Assembly (NCBI GenBank): GCA_025618425.1
Contig: CM046850.1
Span: 22,487,907 to 22,551,906 of the forward strand
From: Heliocidaris tuberculata
Lineage: Eukaryota > Echinodermata > Echinoidea > Camarodonta > Echinometridae
Direction of reading: 5' to 3'
DNA length: 64,000 bases
Of this stretch, positions 13,701 through 22,238 are shown piece by piece. The notes under the pieces are model-generated. The model did no database searches, had not been told where the DNA came from, and saw only the letters and a list, made by a program, of their open reading frames with translations. Both the position numbers and the translations under genes were made by a program. The stretch's first letter is position 1. Every line of letters begins with the position of its first letter.

Positions 13701-16055
13701 TGTACAGTACCGCCCTGATGAAAAGCTCAACATTTTACCTTCAAAACATGCAAACACGTAAATTTGAGCTAAGAGAGTGAAAAATTGAGTGTTGCCCTAC
13801 CGTTTACAGAGTCAAAACTTCCTGTCACAGACTGGAAAAGTGTTGTGTCTACATATTACACTTTGCTACTGTCTTCCAATTAGTGGCATCCTGAAGGACC
13901 CTTTTCCCTTCACTAATCCTATGTCCAGATTAGTCTACTGTTCTTCAAGGAGTATATGTATGTTGTCTATGAGAGTGTGTATATGAAGGTGTGTGTATGC
14001 CTGATAAGGTCAAAGGATTATTTTACTGTTCCTTAACATGTTACCTACAACTGCTCTACACTCTACCTTACAAAAGTGTCCGTCTACCTTTTACACTATC
14101 TGAATTTCAAGGTAAAGCTTGGAATTTGGAGTGTTGAAGGTAAGACTTTCTTTCGGGCTTAAAGGGAAATCCAACCTTAATAGCAAGTTGCTTTGAAAGA
14201 AAGAGGAAAAATCAGAGAAGCAGATTGGTGAAAGTTTGAACGAAATCGGACAAGCAATAAGAAAGTTATGAATTTTTGAAAGTTGTAATCACTATGCATA
14301 TGGGAATTTCAAATTGGCCGAATAGGTAATGTCACTGTGATGTAGATGTGGACAACTCCCCCATTCGCTCTAACACACAAAATGACTAAAATGTCACTTT
14401 TTTTTCTAAATGCATTACTCAGTAGGATCTTTTCGCTCATGAAGACCTATAACAATATGCTATATCCAATATATTTTGAGTACTGCCCCGAGGGTAAATG
14501 CGCCTCGAAGAAAACCGCAAATTAATGATATTTTTGTGTACAACAAATGGGAGAGTTGTCCACAAAAATGTCACAATTGACTCACCAAATTGCCAATTTG
14601 AGATTCGCATAGATGTAGTGATCTCATTTTTCAAACATGCATAACTTTCTTAATCCTTGTCCGATTTCTTTCAAACTTTCACCATCTTGTTTTTCTTATT
14701 TTTCTGCTTTCACACAAATCAACTATTACGAAGGTTGGATTGCCCTTTAACTGTACTGTGCAGACCTAACAAATTTTCTACACTAACACATAAAAAGGGA
14801 TATTTTGGATAACTTTGTATACAAAAGAACTTGTTTTGCATTTTTGCAGTCAGACTTCTTCTCTTCAAGGATCCCACATGTAATTTCTGACAGAAAAAAA
14901 TACAATACAACAAAACAAAAACTCACCAATGGTGTTGGTAGTTCAGCTGAATCCCTCGAAGCAGGAAATTGAGCTTCTTCTTCATCTCATCTTTTTCTTT
15001 CCCCTCGCCACCAGCCTTGTAGCTCTTTGTGCACACCTTCTTACATGTGTTGTTATGACCGAAGGTGAAGTTGTATGGTGAGGAGTGAATACGCTCCCCA
15101 AAGACAACCTGACCAAGGTTCTCGGACGGAGAGTACTCTTGCTTGGTCTGGCAGAAGTCGTATCTGTATTGTTGCATTGTGAAAAATAATTTGTGAGCTA
15201 CATGTACATGTATTTCATTCCTTTTGTATGAGTTTGGAAGAACATCATAGTTAAAATGTCTCCTGAAAAGGACTGCTCTCCAAATGCCCTCATACTTGTA
15301 TTCAAAATACAACGATAAATAGCTGAATTATTCAGGCCGAACATTCATGCCACGCATACATGTATGTGCAGTCCCATATATATCAATTTCTGTGTGCAGT
15401 GCATGTGCTTTTCAGCGAGATTGGGCCAATTTCTTATCATTTTGATGATTCCAAAACCTCAGAGTATACATGTCCATGTACAGTGGTGGATTTAGGGCTG
15501 GAATGACCACCCCCACCCCCCCCCCCCCCTCTGAAAGAAAAGTTACATTGTGCCTCCTCTTTTCTAAATAGTGTCCCCCCTTGAAATTGATAACCTTTTT
15601 TTTGCTCGTCAGAGAATTTTGAATGACAAAGAGAGCCTAAAACATATGATTACCTTTATTTCCCTGCTTGTCATACAATTTCGGAGGGAAACCGGACCCA
15701 ACAATTCTGATAACCTTTTCTTTCTTTTTTTTTGCCGTGAGAAAATTTTCAAAGATTTGTGTGCTCCCCCTTTTACAAAATCCTGGATCCGCTCCTGCAT
15801 GTCCACCCATAACATGATCAACCTTTCCCAATTGCTTAGAGACAGTTTCTTTCACAATGTAATGGCATGACCAGAACTCAACTTTATCTTTAAGTATTCT
15901 TTGTTTTTTATTTATATCGCCGTTATAAAAGAAATTAAGGCGACTTTAATAAATCACAATTTATATCGCCATTTAAATCAACTCGATGCAACCCTGGAGA
16001 GCAGGATCTCACTTTCCAGCAGGTAGTGGGTTTTAAGTCCTATGCACCCCCTCCC

Positions 16056-16095
<40 letters not shown>

Positions 16096-19000
16096 AACTC
16101 TCCCCAATCCATCCAAGCCCCTCTTTTGTACGACACAGCTCTTCAGGGACACAGAATCCATTGTTTTCATGCATACATACATACTGTATACTGTACAACA
16201 ACAACAGCAATAGAGCATGTCTGTAGTCCACTGAAACTTGGGGGAGATTGCAGACACATTCTATCAGGGTTTTCCACAACTGAAAATTTAAACATTGTAA
16301 ACATGTGCGCAAAGTGCACAACACGAGCGCGAAGTCCTTGCTTAAGGGCCCTGGAAGCTCTGGGGTTTCTACATGTAGATGCTCTCTGGTGCAATCTAGC
16401 CCTATTTTTGAACATTTCATGTTAGATTAAGAATCAAGATTTGTGATAACAATTTTTCCAATTCATTAAATTTAGTTTTCTTTTGCCTCTCATTGGAATG
16501 TGATGCAATAAATTGATTTGTTTTTGGCAACTCAAAGTGAGCAACTGAGTAATTTTCTTTTATTGCAATAAAACAACATGAAAAAGAATGGTCACATACA
16601 CACACACACACACATGTAGATGTATAATTCTTTTTTATTCTTATTTTACAACACAAGCTTTGGGGGGACCTGAATAGAAATTAAAAAAAAAACTTTTGCT
16701 GGGCCGGCTGTATGAATGAGCAGGTCTAATGCACACATTAACATTTTGTGGGATCAGCGAAATGATGGAGAGTATTGTATACGTACATACACGCAAGCTC
16801 CGTATGTGCATATGGGCCGTTATGTTCTCCCGGCCAGCACCGCGCTGGATCGGGGTAGCAAGCCAGTGGCGTTCCGCTGTGCATTTGGCGGACATATTTT
16901 GAATCAATATTACATGTTAAAAGCCGTCGTGGAAAACCCTGCATTCTATCATCCAATATTATACATGTACATGTACATACCTGTCATATTCATAAGGGAT
17001 GACATTCTCCACAGAGTCCAACCGGTTCACATAGAGAATAATGTCACTCTAGAAAGAAAAAAAATGGAATAAAATGTTATAAAAAGAATTTACATGTAGT
17101 ATAGATGTATGGTGGTGGATCCAGTGTCCGAACACTTTTCAGAAAATCAACAATAGCAAATAAAATATCAAACAAATATCTGTCAAACTTACATAATGAA
17201 TGCTCAAAGTCCTACAGAAAAAGAAGTTGATGGAATTTTAAAAAGACAACGTAGATTTAATACGATATTCCCTTCTGAGTGAACCCCTTCCCAACGACAC
17301 AGCGTTTTGGTCCCTTGAAAAAGGTACTGTATTTCCGAACGTGTGAAACCTATGGGAAAAAGACACAACCTTTGTTTCACTAGTGTGGTTTTCATACGCG
17401 TAGTCCCACGTGTATGAAAACCCATTTTAGGCGCTTAACTGTACATGTACACGTTCGGTAATACAATCTGTTCGGAAAAGACGGAAATACATGTACATGT
17501 ACAATCCTTGACTATGTACATGTATTTAGTAAAAATTACTAGATCTACATACAAAGTGTACATAGTACATGTACATGCAGGCTAATTGCTTAAACAAGTA
17601 TGTATACATGTACAAAGTATATTCTCTTTGCAATTTTTCTGCTCTCTCAAATCAGGGAGGGTGGGGTCATTAAGATGGATGCGGGCTAACTCGGCACTAG
17701 GGCGAACTCGGCCTTGGCGGAAAATCGCCGCGGAGTGAGCCCAGAGAGTTAAAGTGATCGCAAACACTTGTGTTGAATTTCGCATATAATTACACATTTC
17801 AAAACACTTAAATTCAAATCATTTGATATCAATGTGTAAAATGATTAGCAAAGAAGTCATGTTGACAATTTCAAGAAGTAAAATTATGCAAAACATGAAA
17901 TTTAGGGCTAAAAAAGGGTACGGTGCGTAGCGTGGACTTCAACTCTTGAAACATTGTCACCGCGCAGTGCCGAGTTCGCCCTAGTGCCGAGTTAGCCCGA
18001 CCCCATTAAGATGACTCCATTAAGATGACTACATGTATGTAGATCTACATGTATTTTTTTTTCAGCTGCCATGGCAAAAATGATGATCAATGGTAATCTA
18101 AAATTAGGAACTTCAGGACAGTACAGAGATTAACAATGTTTCGATATAAAGAGGGAAGAATTCCTTACACAAGGCAAATGTACGTACATGTATTACCATC
18201 AGTAGGCCGACAGTGATTCTTCGGACATAGAAAATAAACTTACAGATACATGTAAGGGTACCTCTAGCCTTTGGCGGTCATTATTTATTTTTGTTTAGCA
18301 ACTAGCCAAAATTGACAGACTATTTTTCCTTGGTCCTTCATTGGATTTTATCATTTCAAGGGAAACCTACAATGTACAATGTACAAGTACATGTACTGTA
18401 GAAAGTTAACTGTTTTATTCTGTCAGTGCAACTGTAAGAAAGTCCAAAAGTACTGTGTTTCCTGTCATGACTATATATATACATGTACATTTAACCATAA
18501 TTTATCACTTTAATGGCAATTCATTGTAAAATGAGTAAATCTAGTTCATACAGAACTTTCAAGAGGAAAAACAAAAATACAAAAAAAAGAAAAAATATGC
18601 GCAATGCGTCACGTTCAAATTTCTGCTGTGACTATTTAAGTGATTTGGTAACTTCTAGGCTTGATAAAATGTGAGCTGCCTGGCCTTACAAGCTATCAGT
18701 GTATGTAATATGGTGTACATGTACAAATGAAGCCCAGGAAAAAAAAAAAGCACTTCAAAATCATCATGTGCTTCACAAATGTAAACATGTACATATACAG
18801 TACAAGTGACCGGGAATGCCAGACTCATTTTCCCCCATAGACTGCAGTGTTAGACTAAAGTGTATGGCCATGTATGCTTTCGTAAATGGCAATATTCAGT
18901 CATAGATATCTTAATAATAGCAATGTATACTTGGAAACCTTTCTACTGTATGCCTGGCTATTTACATGTATTTATCCTTCTGAACATCATTATACAAGAC

Positions 19001-21046
19001 GATATCAAAATTCAACAATTTATTAAATCAAGCCTCCACAAAGTTACCCATTCCCCAATCTCCAATAACCTCGCATAAGTGTGAGTGCCCATTCCCTTTA
19101 GTTTAAAGCAACAAGAAAGAATGTCATTTATGTTTGCCCTAAAAGAATGAGTAATTTCCCTTCATTTTTTGTGATATTATCGCTATTTGGAAATCGGGGA
19201 GAAATTCACATCACATCACCATCACCATCACTCAGTCAGCTTCAAAATCAAGATTTGCAATCATTTAATATTACGTGTGCGTACTTCTTTTTCTTTACAC
19301 TCACACTTATGCAAGGTTATTGGAGATAACCTCGCACTCTGTACCTAATATTAACGAATCCGGGCTAACTCGGCACTAGGGCGAAGTCGGCCCTAGCGGA
19401 AAAGCGAGGCCGAGTTAGCCCGGAGAGGTTGAATCGATCATGAAATACGAATCCTTAAGGTTTTGTTTTGATTACTATGTAGCTAAAAAGCTGCTAAAAA
19501 TACGTTTTTAAACCAATCTTTTGATAGAATTGTATGAAATACTTACTTTGAAGATAGTCTTGCAATTTTCTTGAGCTAATGTCATATCAAAGTGACATTT
19601 TGGGCTGTTTAATCACAGTTCACATCTCGCATGTGCAATCGCCGTGCTTTGCATTCACTGACTCAGTGACTGTGTTTGGTACTCAGACTCGTATCTGGAA
19701 TATTGATGAAGGGATTACTGCAAAATTCGGATATTAATCATGTCTGAAACATATACTGAAACTATATATTAATATTAGATCCATATAAATTCATGATGGA
19801 TATAAATATTTCACCGACTGTGAGTTTTGCAGTTTTGCAAAATGTGTGTCCGACTCATCGCTCCGAATACCATGCCAAAAACAGTGCATGCTGCGCACGG
19901 CGATTACTAGCTGCGTCGTGTGATTAAACTGTCTAAAATGTCACTTTTCAATCATGTTAGCTCTAGAAAATTGCAAGATTATCTTCAAAGTGAGTATTTC
20001 ATACAATTCTATCAAAAATAATGGTTAATAAACATATTCTTAGCTAGTAATCACAACAACACCTGACACATTGGTATTTCATGATCGATTTAAGCCCTCC
20101 GGGCTAACTCGGCCTCATTTTTCCGCTAGTGCCGAGTTCGCCCTAAAGTTAGCCCGACCCCATATTAACCATACCATTGCATGTGTGTGCAGGAGAGGAG
20201 CAAGATCACCAACCAAAAACAGCCTGAAAATTTCACTTGATCAAGATGATAAAGATCCTATCGAAGGATTTGGCATGAAATTAGATATTCTATCATTCTA
20301 AAATGTAGAACTTAGAAGGAAGTATTTTCTCAAAATTTTGCTGTTCTATGTTGGTGTTTCTACATGTACCTCTTCAACTTAGAGGTCGTGACAGGCCAAA
20401 ATTGACACAGCCCCATATAGTGATGGTCCTGTGTTTTCTTTAGGACCCTTTCATTTTGTCAAACAAATTTGATATGGGCATCGATATCGACTTGAAAATG
20501 AATGTTATTATAAATATTAACATTCTCACTTCTGTCGTAATTTTTTTCAGTGAGTTAACTTCAGAATATGTATTGCAGAACCAAGATAATTAAAGAAATT
20601 CGCATAAACCCCTGAATAAAATGACTTTTTATTTAAATTTTAGGGGCTGGAAATTAATTGCGTAGCTTTAGTTTCACCTCAGGCTTAGCATGCTTGCAGC
20701 TTAGCCCCCCCCCCCCCCCCCCCCCCATCATGTTTCTCACTTTTCTCATTACATGTAGTCTATGTCATGTATTTGTTGAGGCAAATAAAACATTAAATAA
20801 ATATTCAAACTTCGAAATCAATTAAAAAAACGTAAGTTTACATACATTATTTTGTACATCATTCATTTTCAAGTCATCCTATAATTTACATACCTTGCAA
20901 AATGAAGGGTCTTCTGCGTGGGTTTTTTGAACGTCCGGAGTGCAAAAGCTAACTGGCGCAAGTCCTGGCAAATAAAATGCTTCAACATGGGGAGCCAACA
21001 AAACGAAGCAGCAGACTAATAAAATTGAGAATATTTTTCTCGTCAT
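250..21046 (-). CDS. TM9SF2: TM9SF2-like nonaspanin, complete 15-exon gene
   Basis: Transmembrane 9 superfamily protein. It has a large luminal N-terminal domain followed by nine membrane spans, and the family acts in Golgi and endosomal membranes. Exons in transcript order: 21046-20894, 17048-16981, 15163-14927, 11957-11828, 10198-10080, 8663-8537, 7067-6988, 6571-6466, 5868-5736, 5190-5071, 4486-4269, 3795-3644, 2281-2170, 1488-1317, 317-250. All introns are GT-AG and all phases join exactly, giving 1995 nt (664 codons plus stop); human TM9SF2 is about 663 residues. Visible family marks are a signal peptide ending before [47 protein letters not shown] and a terminal KVD, the known KXD-type COPI/Golgi retention signal. 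The start ATG directly precedes the signal peptide. TM9SF2 fits better than TM9SF4 because of the [12 protein letters not shown] and VKVD matches. No frame break is seen. Confidence 0.96.
1317..1488 (-). CDS. TM9SF2: TM9SF2 exon 14: [13 protein letters not shown] and spans
   Basis: 172 nt, residues about 586-642. [18 protein letters not shown] and [17 protein letters not shown] are the conserved last but one spans. It ends in phase 1 at TGTG|GTGAG. Confidence 0.96.
1596..1741. mobile_element. 146-bp MITE, GTTTCATAAAACTTGTT ends
   Basis: CCCCGTTTCATAAAACTTGT is mirrored by AACAAGTTTTATGAAACAGG, and the inner part continues as ATCGATAACA / TTGATAACA. In TM9SF2 intron 13. The ends include GGGCCC-like bases. 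Confidence 0.83.
2108..2136. repeat. (GA)n microsatellite
   Basis: GA repeat just upstream of exon 13 on the plus axis, in a purine-rich tract beginning at about 1845. Confidence 0.9.
2170..2281 (-). CDS. TM9SF2: TM9SF2 exon 13: [14 protein letters not shown] ... CYFHLCAE
   Basis: 112 nt, residues about 548-585. It encodes a membrane span, [18 protein letters not shown], a signature of the family's penultimate spans. It ends in phase 0. Confidence 0.95.
2300..3640. other. Intron without recognised gene
   Basis: TM9SF2 intron 12. Apart from the (AT)n tract I see no coding or RNA signal. CCTAAGCAG(A)CGA(T/C)G and its inverse near 2847 and 3334 suggest a diverged inverted-repeat element spanning roughly 2760-3370. 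Confidence 0.4.
2586..2624. repeat. (AT)n microsatellite
   Basis: About 19 AT units in TM9SF2 intron 12. Confidence 0.95.
3644..3795 (-). CDS. TM9SF2: TM9SF2 exon 12: [11 protein letters not shown] ... [10 protein letters not shown]
   Basis: 152 nt, residues about 498-548. [20 protein letters not shown] and [19 protein letters not shown] are near-invariant family motifs. The Trp codon is split (TG|G). Confidence 0.96.
4172..4215. repeat. (GA)n microsatellite
   Basis: GAGA-rich tract in TM9SF2 intron 11. Confidence 0.9.
4269..4486 (-). CDS. TM9SF2: TM9SF2 exon 11: [11 protein letters not shown] ... IGAYFGFKK
   Basis: 218 nt, residues about 425-497. [11 protein letters not shown] leads into two membrane spans, [12 protein letters not shown] and a span ending [13 protein letters not shown]. 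These are diagnostic of TM9SF2/4. Confidence 0.95.
4683..4751. repeat. (AT)n microsatellite
   Basis: About 33 TA units directly before the SINE at 4751. Confidence 0.95.
4751..4935 (+). mobile_element. SINE family A, independent plus-strand copy
   Basis: GAGGTCCCATGTTTGATCCTT, TTGGACAAGGTATTTTTACCC and ATTAAATGGGTACCTGGCAA match the family body. It has no block-A flanks, so it is a separate insertion in TM9SF2 intron 10. It follows an (AT)n tract. Confidence 0.83.
5071..5190 (-). CDS. TM9SF2: TM9SF2 exon 10: [10 protein letters not shown] and next span
   Basis: 120 nt, residues about 385-424. It encodes [15 protein letters not shown] and a span ending GYVSSRIYK. The retained FLSPANRG motif fixes the phase across both splice junctions. 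Confidence 0.95.
5736..5868 (-). CDS. TM9SF2: TM9SF2 exon 9: [16 protein letters not shown] and second span
   Basis: 133 nt, residues about 341-384. [17 protein letters not shown] is one of the most conserved cytosolic loops of the family and is followed by the span [20 protein letters not shown]. It ends in phase 1. Confidence 0.95.
6466..6571 (-). CDS. TM9SF2: TM9SF2 exon 8: first C-terminal membrane span
   Basis: 106 nt, residues about 305-340. [20 protein letters not shown] is a membrane span, followed by the conserved cytosolic [12 protein letters not shown]. Confidence 0.95.
6988..7067 (-). CDS. TM9SF2: TM9SF2 exon 7: [21 protein letters not shown]
   Basis: 80 nt, residues about 279-305. 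It carries the [10 protein letters not shown] and HTNIQWFS signatures that sit at the luminal edge of the first of the C-terminal membrane spans. Confidence 0.95.
7125..7297. mobile_element. MITE family 5 (TAAAGACCACC), copy
   Basis: CAGTCAAACGAG and CATGTTTCACTG ends with inner CTATAAAGACCAC and GAGTGGTCTTTACAGAC. Related scraps occur at about 1210-1290, 8750-8890 plus 9412-9500, and 11090-11150 plus 11655-11715. Confidence 0.72.
8537..8663 (-). CDS. TM9SF2: TM9SF2 exon 6: [10 protein letters not shown]
   Basis: 127 nt, residues about 236-278. [10 protein letters not shown] corresponds to the conserved AYTYSVSF segment just before the first internal membrane span. It ends in phase 0. Confidence 0.94.
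8892..9410. mobile_element. TTAA-type MITE (family 3), 519 bp
   Basis: Ends AGGAAGTCCACCCTGGTAT and its inverse CAGGGTGGCCTTCCCTTAA. Arms share CACGGAGTTGCCAATTTG(T) and AACTTTCTTAT-type sequence. It interrupts an older repeat whose halves lie at 8750-8890 and 9412-9500. Confidence 0.82.
10080..10198 (-). CDS. TM9SF2: TM9SF2 exon 5: [11 protein letters not shown] ... AKLEP
   Basis: 119 nt, residues about 197-236. [14 protein letters not shown] then [10 protein letters not shown] are the luminal beta-rich part of the family. It ends in phase 2 at CAG|GTAAGT. Confidence 0.94.
10505..11062. repeat. About 140-157-bp tandem repeat with TGACCT motifs
   Basis: Three full units and one partial unit start near 10611, 10751 and 10908. 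The units share CTCTATGACCT, AATCTAATC, CCAAGTTTGAAGTT and ATGGTTCTTGAGATA. The array ends GGGACGGACGGACG. Lies in TM9SF2 intron 4. Confidence 0.85.
10917..10936 (-). promoter_or_regulatory. Two overlapping DR1-like AGGTCA motifs
   Basis: Three TGACCT hexamers spaced by single T residues read AGGTCA-A-AGGTCA-A-AGGTCA on the minus strand. This is the DR1 arrangement bound by some nuclear receptors. Use in vivo is unknown. Confidence 0.45.
11450..11657 (+). mobile_element. LINE 3' end with (GGATT)n tail
   Basis: GAAGCGCTTTGTAACTGCAA and GGTGCTATACCAAATACTCT resemble the 3' UTR of L2/CR1-like LINEs. The tail is TGGATTGGATTGGATTGGAT. It splits a family-5 MITE. Confidence 0.65.
11828..11957 (-). 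CDS. TM9SF2: TM9SF2 exon 4: [11 protein letters not shown] ... GFPIGCY
   Basis: 130 nt, residues about 153-196. [18 protein letters not shown] and [13 protein letters not shown] match the cysteine-containing luminal core of the family. The exon ends in phase 0 at GAT|GTAAGT. Confidence 0.95.
12027..12450. mobile_element. TTAA MITE family 4, copy A
   Basis: 424 bp, from TTAACCCTTTTAGGACAAT to ATTGTCCCAAAAGGGTTAA. TTAA at both ends. It lies just upstream of exon 4 of TM9SF2 on the genomic plus side. Confidence 0.87.
12563..12988. mobile_element. TTAA MITE family 4, copy B (inverted)
   Basis: 426 bp, the reverse complement of copy A 112 bp away (shares TGTGGTTTGGCTCAATAACT and ACATTACACCTTATTAGAAC). 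One end is degraded. Together the pair makes a 960-bp inverted repeat. Confidence 0.87.
12989..14158. other. Intronic stretch, nothing recognised
   Basis: AT-rich TM9SF2 intron 3 sequence with a few ACATGTAC motifs. No convincing gene or element boundary was found. Confidence 0.5.
14159..14750. mobile_element. TTAA-flanked MITE (family 2), 592 bp
   Basis: Begins TTAAAGGGAAATCCAACCTT and ends AAGGTTGGATTGCCCTTTAA. TTAA at both ends is the piggyBac target signature. Arms share GAAAGTTATGAATTTTTGAA-type sequence. It lies in TM9SF2 intron 3. Confidence 0.87.
14927..15163 (-). CDS. TM9SF2: TM9SF2 exon 3: [13 protein letters not shown] ... LNYQHHW
   Basis: 237 nt, residues about 74-153. It holds YDFCQ, the [13 protein letters not shown] signature, SPYNFTF, a cysteine pair ([11 protein letters not shown]) and a Lys/Glu-rich stretch before LNYQHHW. 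The Trp codon is split across the next intron (TG|G). Confidence 0.95.
15243..15475. repeat. Dispersed repeat, copy 1 (next to TM9SF2 exon 3)
   Basis: Shares CCAAATGCCCTCATA, ATATCAATTTCTGTGTGCAG and CTCATTTTGATGATTC-like stretches with 36275-36482. The alignment starts about 80 bases upstream of exon 3 on the transcript. Confidence 0.65.
15481..15798. mobile_element. Degraded MITE, GTGGTGGATTTAGG ends
   Basis: CAGTGGTGGATTTAGG and GGATCCGCTCCTG ends with C runs, of the same general type as 30092-30430. Lies in TM9SF2 intron 2. Confidence 0.55.
16061..16094. repeat. (GT)n microsatellite
   Basis: About 17 GT units; overlapping open frames here are repeat artefacts. Confidence 0.95.
16981..17048 (-). 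CDS. TM9SF2: TM9SF2 exon 2: [17 protein letters not shown]
   Basis: 68 nt encoding residues 52-73 plus two bases. [18 protein letters not shown] matches the conserved luminal segment after the first exon of TM9SF2. Acceptor is TCTAG|AGT and donor CAG|GTATG. The intron upstream is about 3.8 kb and carries three DNA-transposon copies. Confidence 0.93.
17677..18004. mobile_element. hAT-like MITE family 1, copy 1 (8-bp TSD ATTAAGAT)
   Basis: 328 bp in TM9SF2 intron 1. Ends are GGATGCGGGCTAACTCGGCA and the inverted TGCCGAGTTAGCCCGACCCC. A perfect 8-bp duplication, ATTAAGAT, flanks it (17669-17676 and 18005-18012). No coding capacity. Confidence 0.93.
18013..19058. other. Intronic stretch, nothing recognised
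   Basis: TM9SF2 intron 1, AT-rich, with repeated ACATGTAC motifs but no coding signal. Confidence 0.5.
19059..19326. mobile_element. 268-bp MITE with 29-bp inverted ends
   Basis: TCTCCAATAACCTCGCATAA continuing GTGTGAGTG is mirrored by CACTCACACTTATGCAAGG...GGAGA with one difference. It sits in TM9SF2 intron 1. A short CACCAT repeat lies in its centre. Confidence 0.85.
19356..20161. mobile_element. hAT-like MITE family 1, longer copy 2 (TSD ATATTAAC)
   Basis: 806 bp with the same ends (CGGGCTAACTCGGCACTAGG and its complement). A perfect 8-bp duplication, ATATTAAC, flanks it (19348-19355 and 20162-20169). Unlike copy 1 it has long inverted arms (TTTTGATAGAATTGTATGAA and its complement near 20000), so only the ends are shared. 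It is a different internal type using the same termini. Confidence 0.93.
20170..20893. other. Intronic stretch with a C run
   Basis: TM9SF2 intron 1 next to exon 1. A run of about 21 C residues lies at 20706. No gene signal seen. Confidence 0.5.
20894..21046 (-). CDS. TM9SF2: TM9SF2 exon 1: start codon, signal peptide, FYLPGLAP
   Basis: Encodes residues 1-51. MTRK is followed by a hydrophobic stretch ([16 protein letters not shown]), then [12 protein letters not shown], which is the mature N terminus typical of TM9SF2. Cleavage is predicted after about residue 23. The exon ends in phase 0 at AAG|GTATG. Confidence 0.95.
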
Positions 21047-21300
21047 GGTGATATACTTAGGAATTCGAAATTCCGAAACAGAAGCTGAAAATTTCCTTCA
21101 CGGCGTCAGTATCCAGTACGGAAGCCACGTTGGCAATAAATACAAGACAGTACAGGCTGTGTTGATCATTCACACGTAAAATTTGTGCAAACAGCGTTCA
21201 TTCAGCTATAGCGCGGCCGGCCGGCCGTACGTATACCGTATACAGTATGCAAATTGAGCAGAGCCCTAGACACATCGTCCTTGTGAGATTACGTACATGT
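21047..21300 (-). promoter_or_regulatory. Probable TM9SF2 5' UTR and promoter region
   Basis: DNA directly upstream of the start codon. It contains a GC-rich palindromic patch at about 21212-21225 (GCGCGGCCGGCCGGCCG) and no clear TATA box. Placement is inferred only from position. Confidence 0.35.
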
Positions 21301-22238
21301 ATATATCGTCACCGAATCGAGTAGTCCGACCTGCATTTTGTGTAACGCCAAATAGTTGAGTTGACCACATGCAAAATGTGTAAATCGAAACTGAAATTCG
21401 CATTCAAATTTATTTATTGATTAAATCTTAACAAGAATCATCATATTAATTTTTAGTACAGGATAGGCCTTCAACAGAACAACATTAAAGAATATATCTA
21501 TATATCATTGCCCAATGGGAACATAATCCTGAGATTTTTTCAAGTTCAATATTTTCATAGTAGATCTAATACCTTTTATATTATATATTATTTCAAGAGC
21601 TGCCCTACTATAATTATATACTCGCATGTAGGGCCTACGTACACATTAGAATGGTGAAATATGAAATAAACTGAAAACTGAAACTGAAACTTATATATCC
21701 AGTGGCGTAATGAGCCAAAAATTTTGAGGGGGCTGAGCTAGTAAGCTAGAACTGAAACAGGGACGGCGGAGCGTCTTTCAAAGTGGAGGGGGGGGGGGCA
21801 ACAAAAAAGGGGCACCTATACCTACAAAGGGTGAAAACAAGGCGGAAAATACCACTTTGAGACATTAGTATAAAAATAATCTTAACATGGTTCCAGATAA
21901 AAACTACTTTTGCATTTTGTGTGATGGTCTGATTATTCATTTGCGAGAGAGCGAAGCGAGAGAGCAAAAAATTTAAGGTTGTTTTCTAACGCTGAAGGCT
22001 ATGGTATTTAATTATACACAGCGATTTCCCTAATATGATAAGATTATATAGTAAATGTGAGCGAGCGTAGCGAGCGAGCTTTGGATTTTTTTTTAGAAAT
22101 TCTTTTTTTTTCCTCATTCCTTTTATGATTTAGGGGGCAATGATTAATATTGTATAATCTAGGGCATAGTGCCCCTCTTGCCACCTTCTCCACTGCCTCA
22201 CTTTGTGCTGATATCAGTTGGGGAATCTATTACATGTA

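Noticed and set aside
16026..16425. Several overlapping frames of 60-127 codons
   Set aside because: They run through a (GT)n microsatellite and give Cys-Val or His-Thr repeats on opposite strands.
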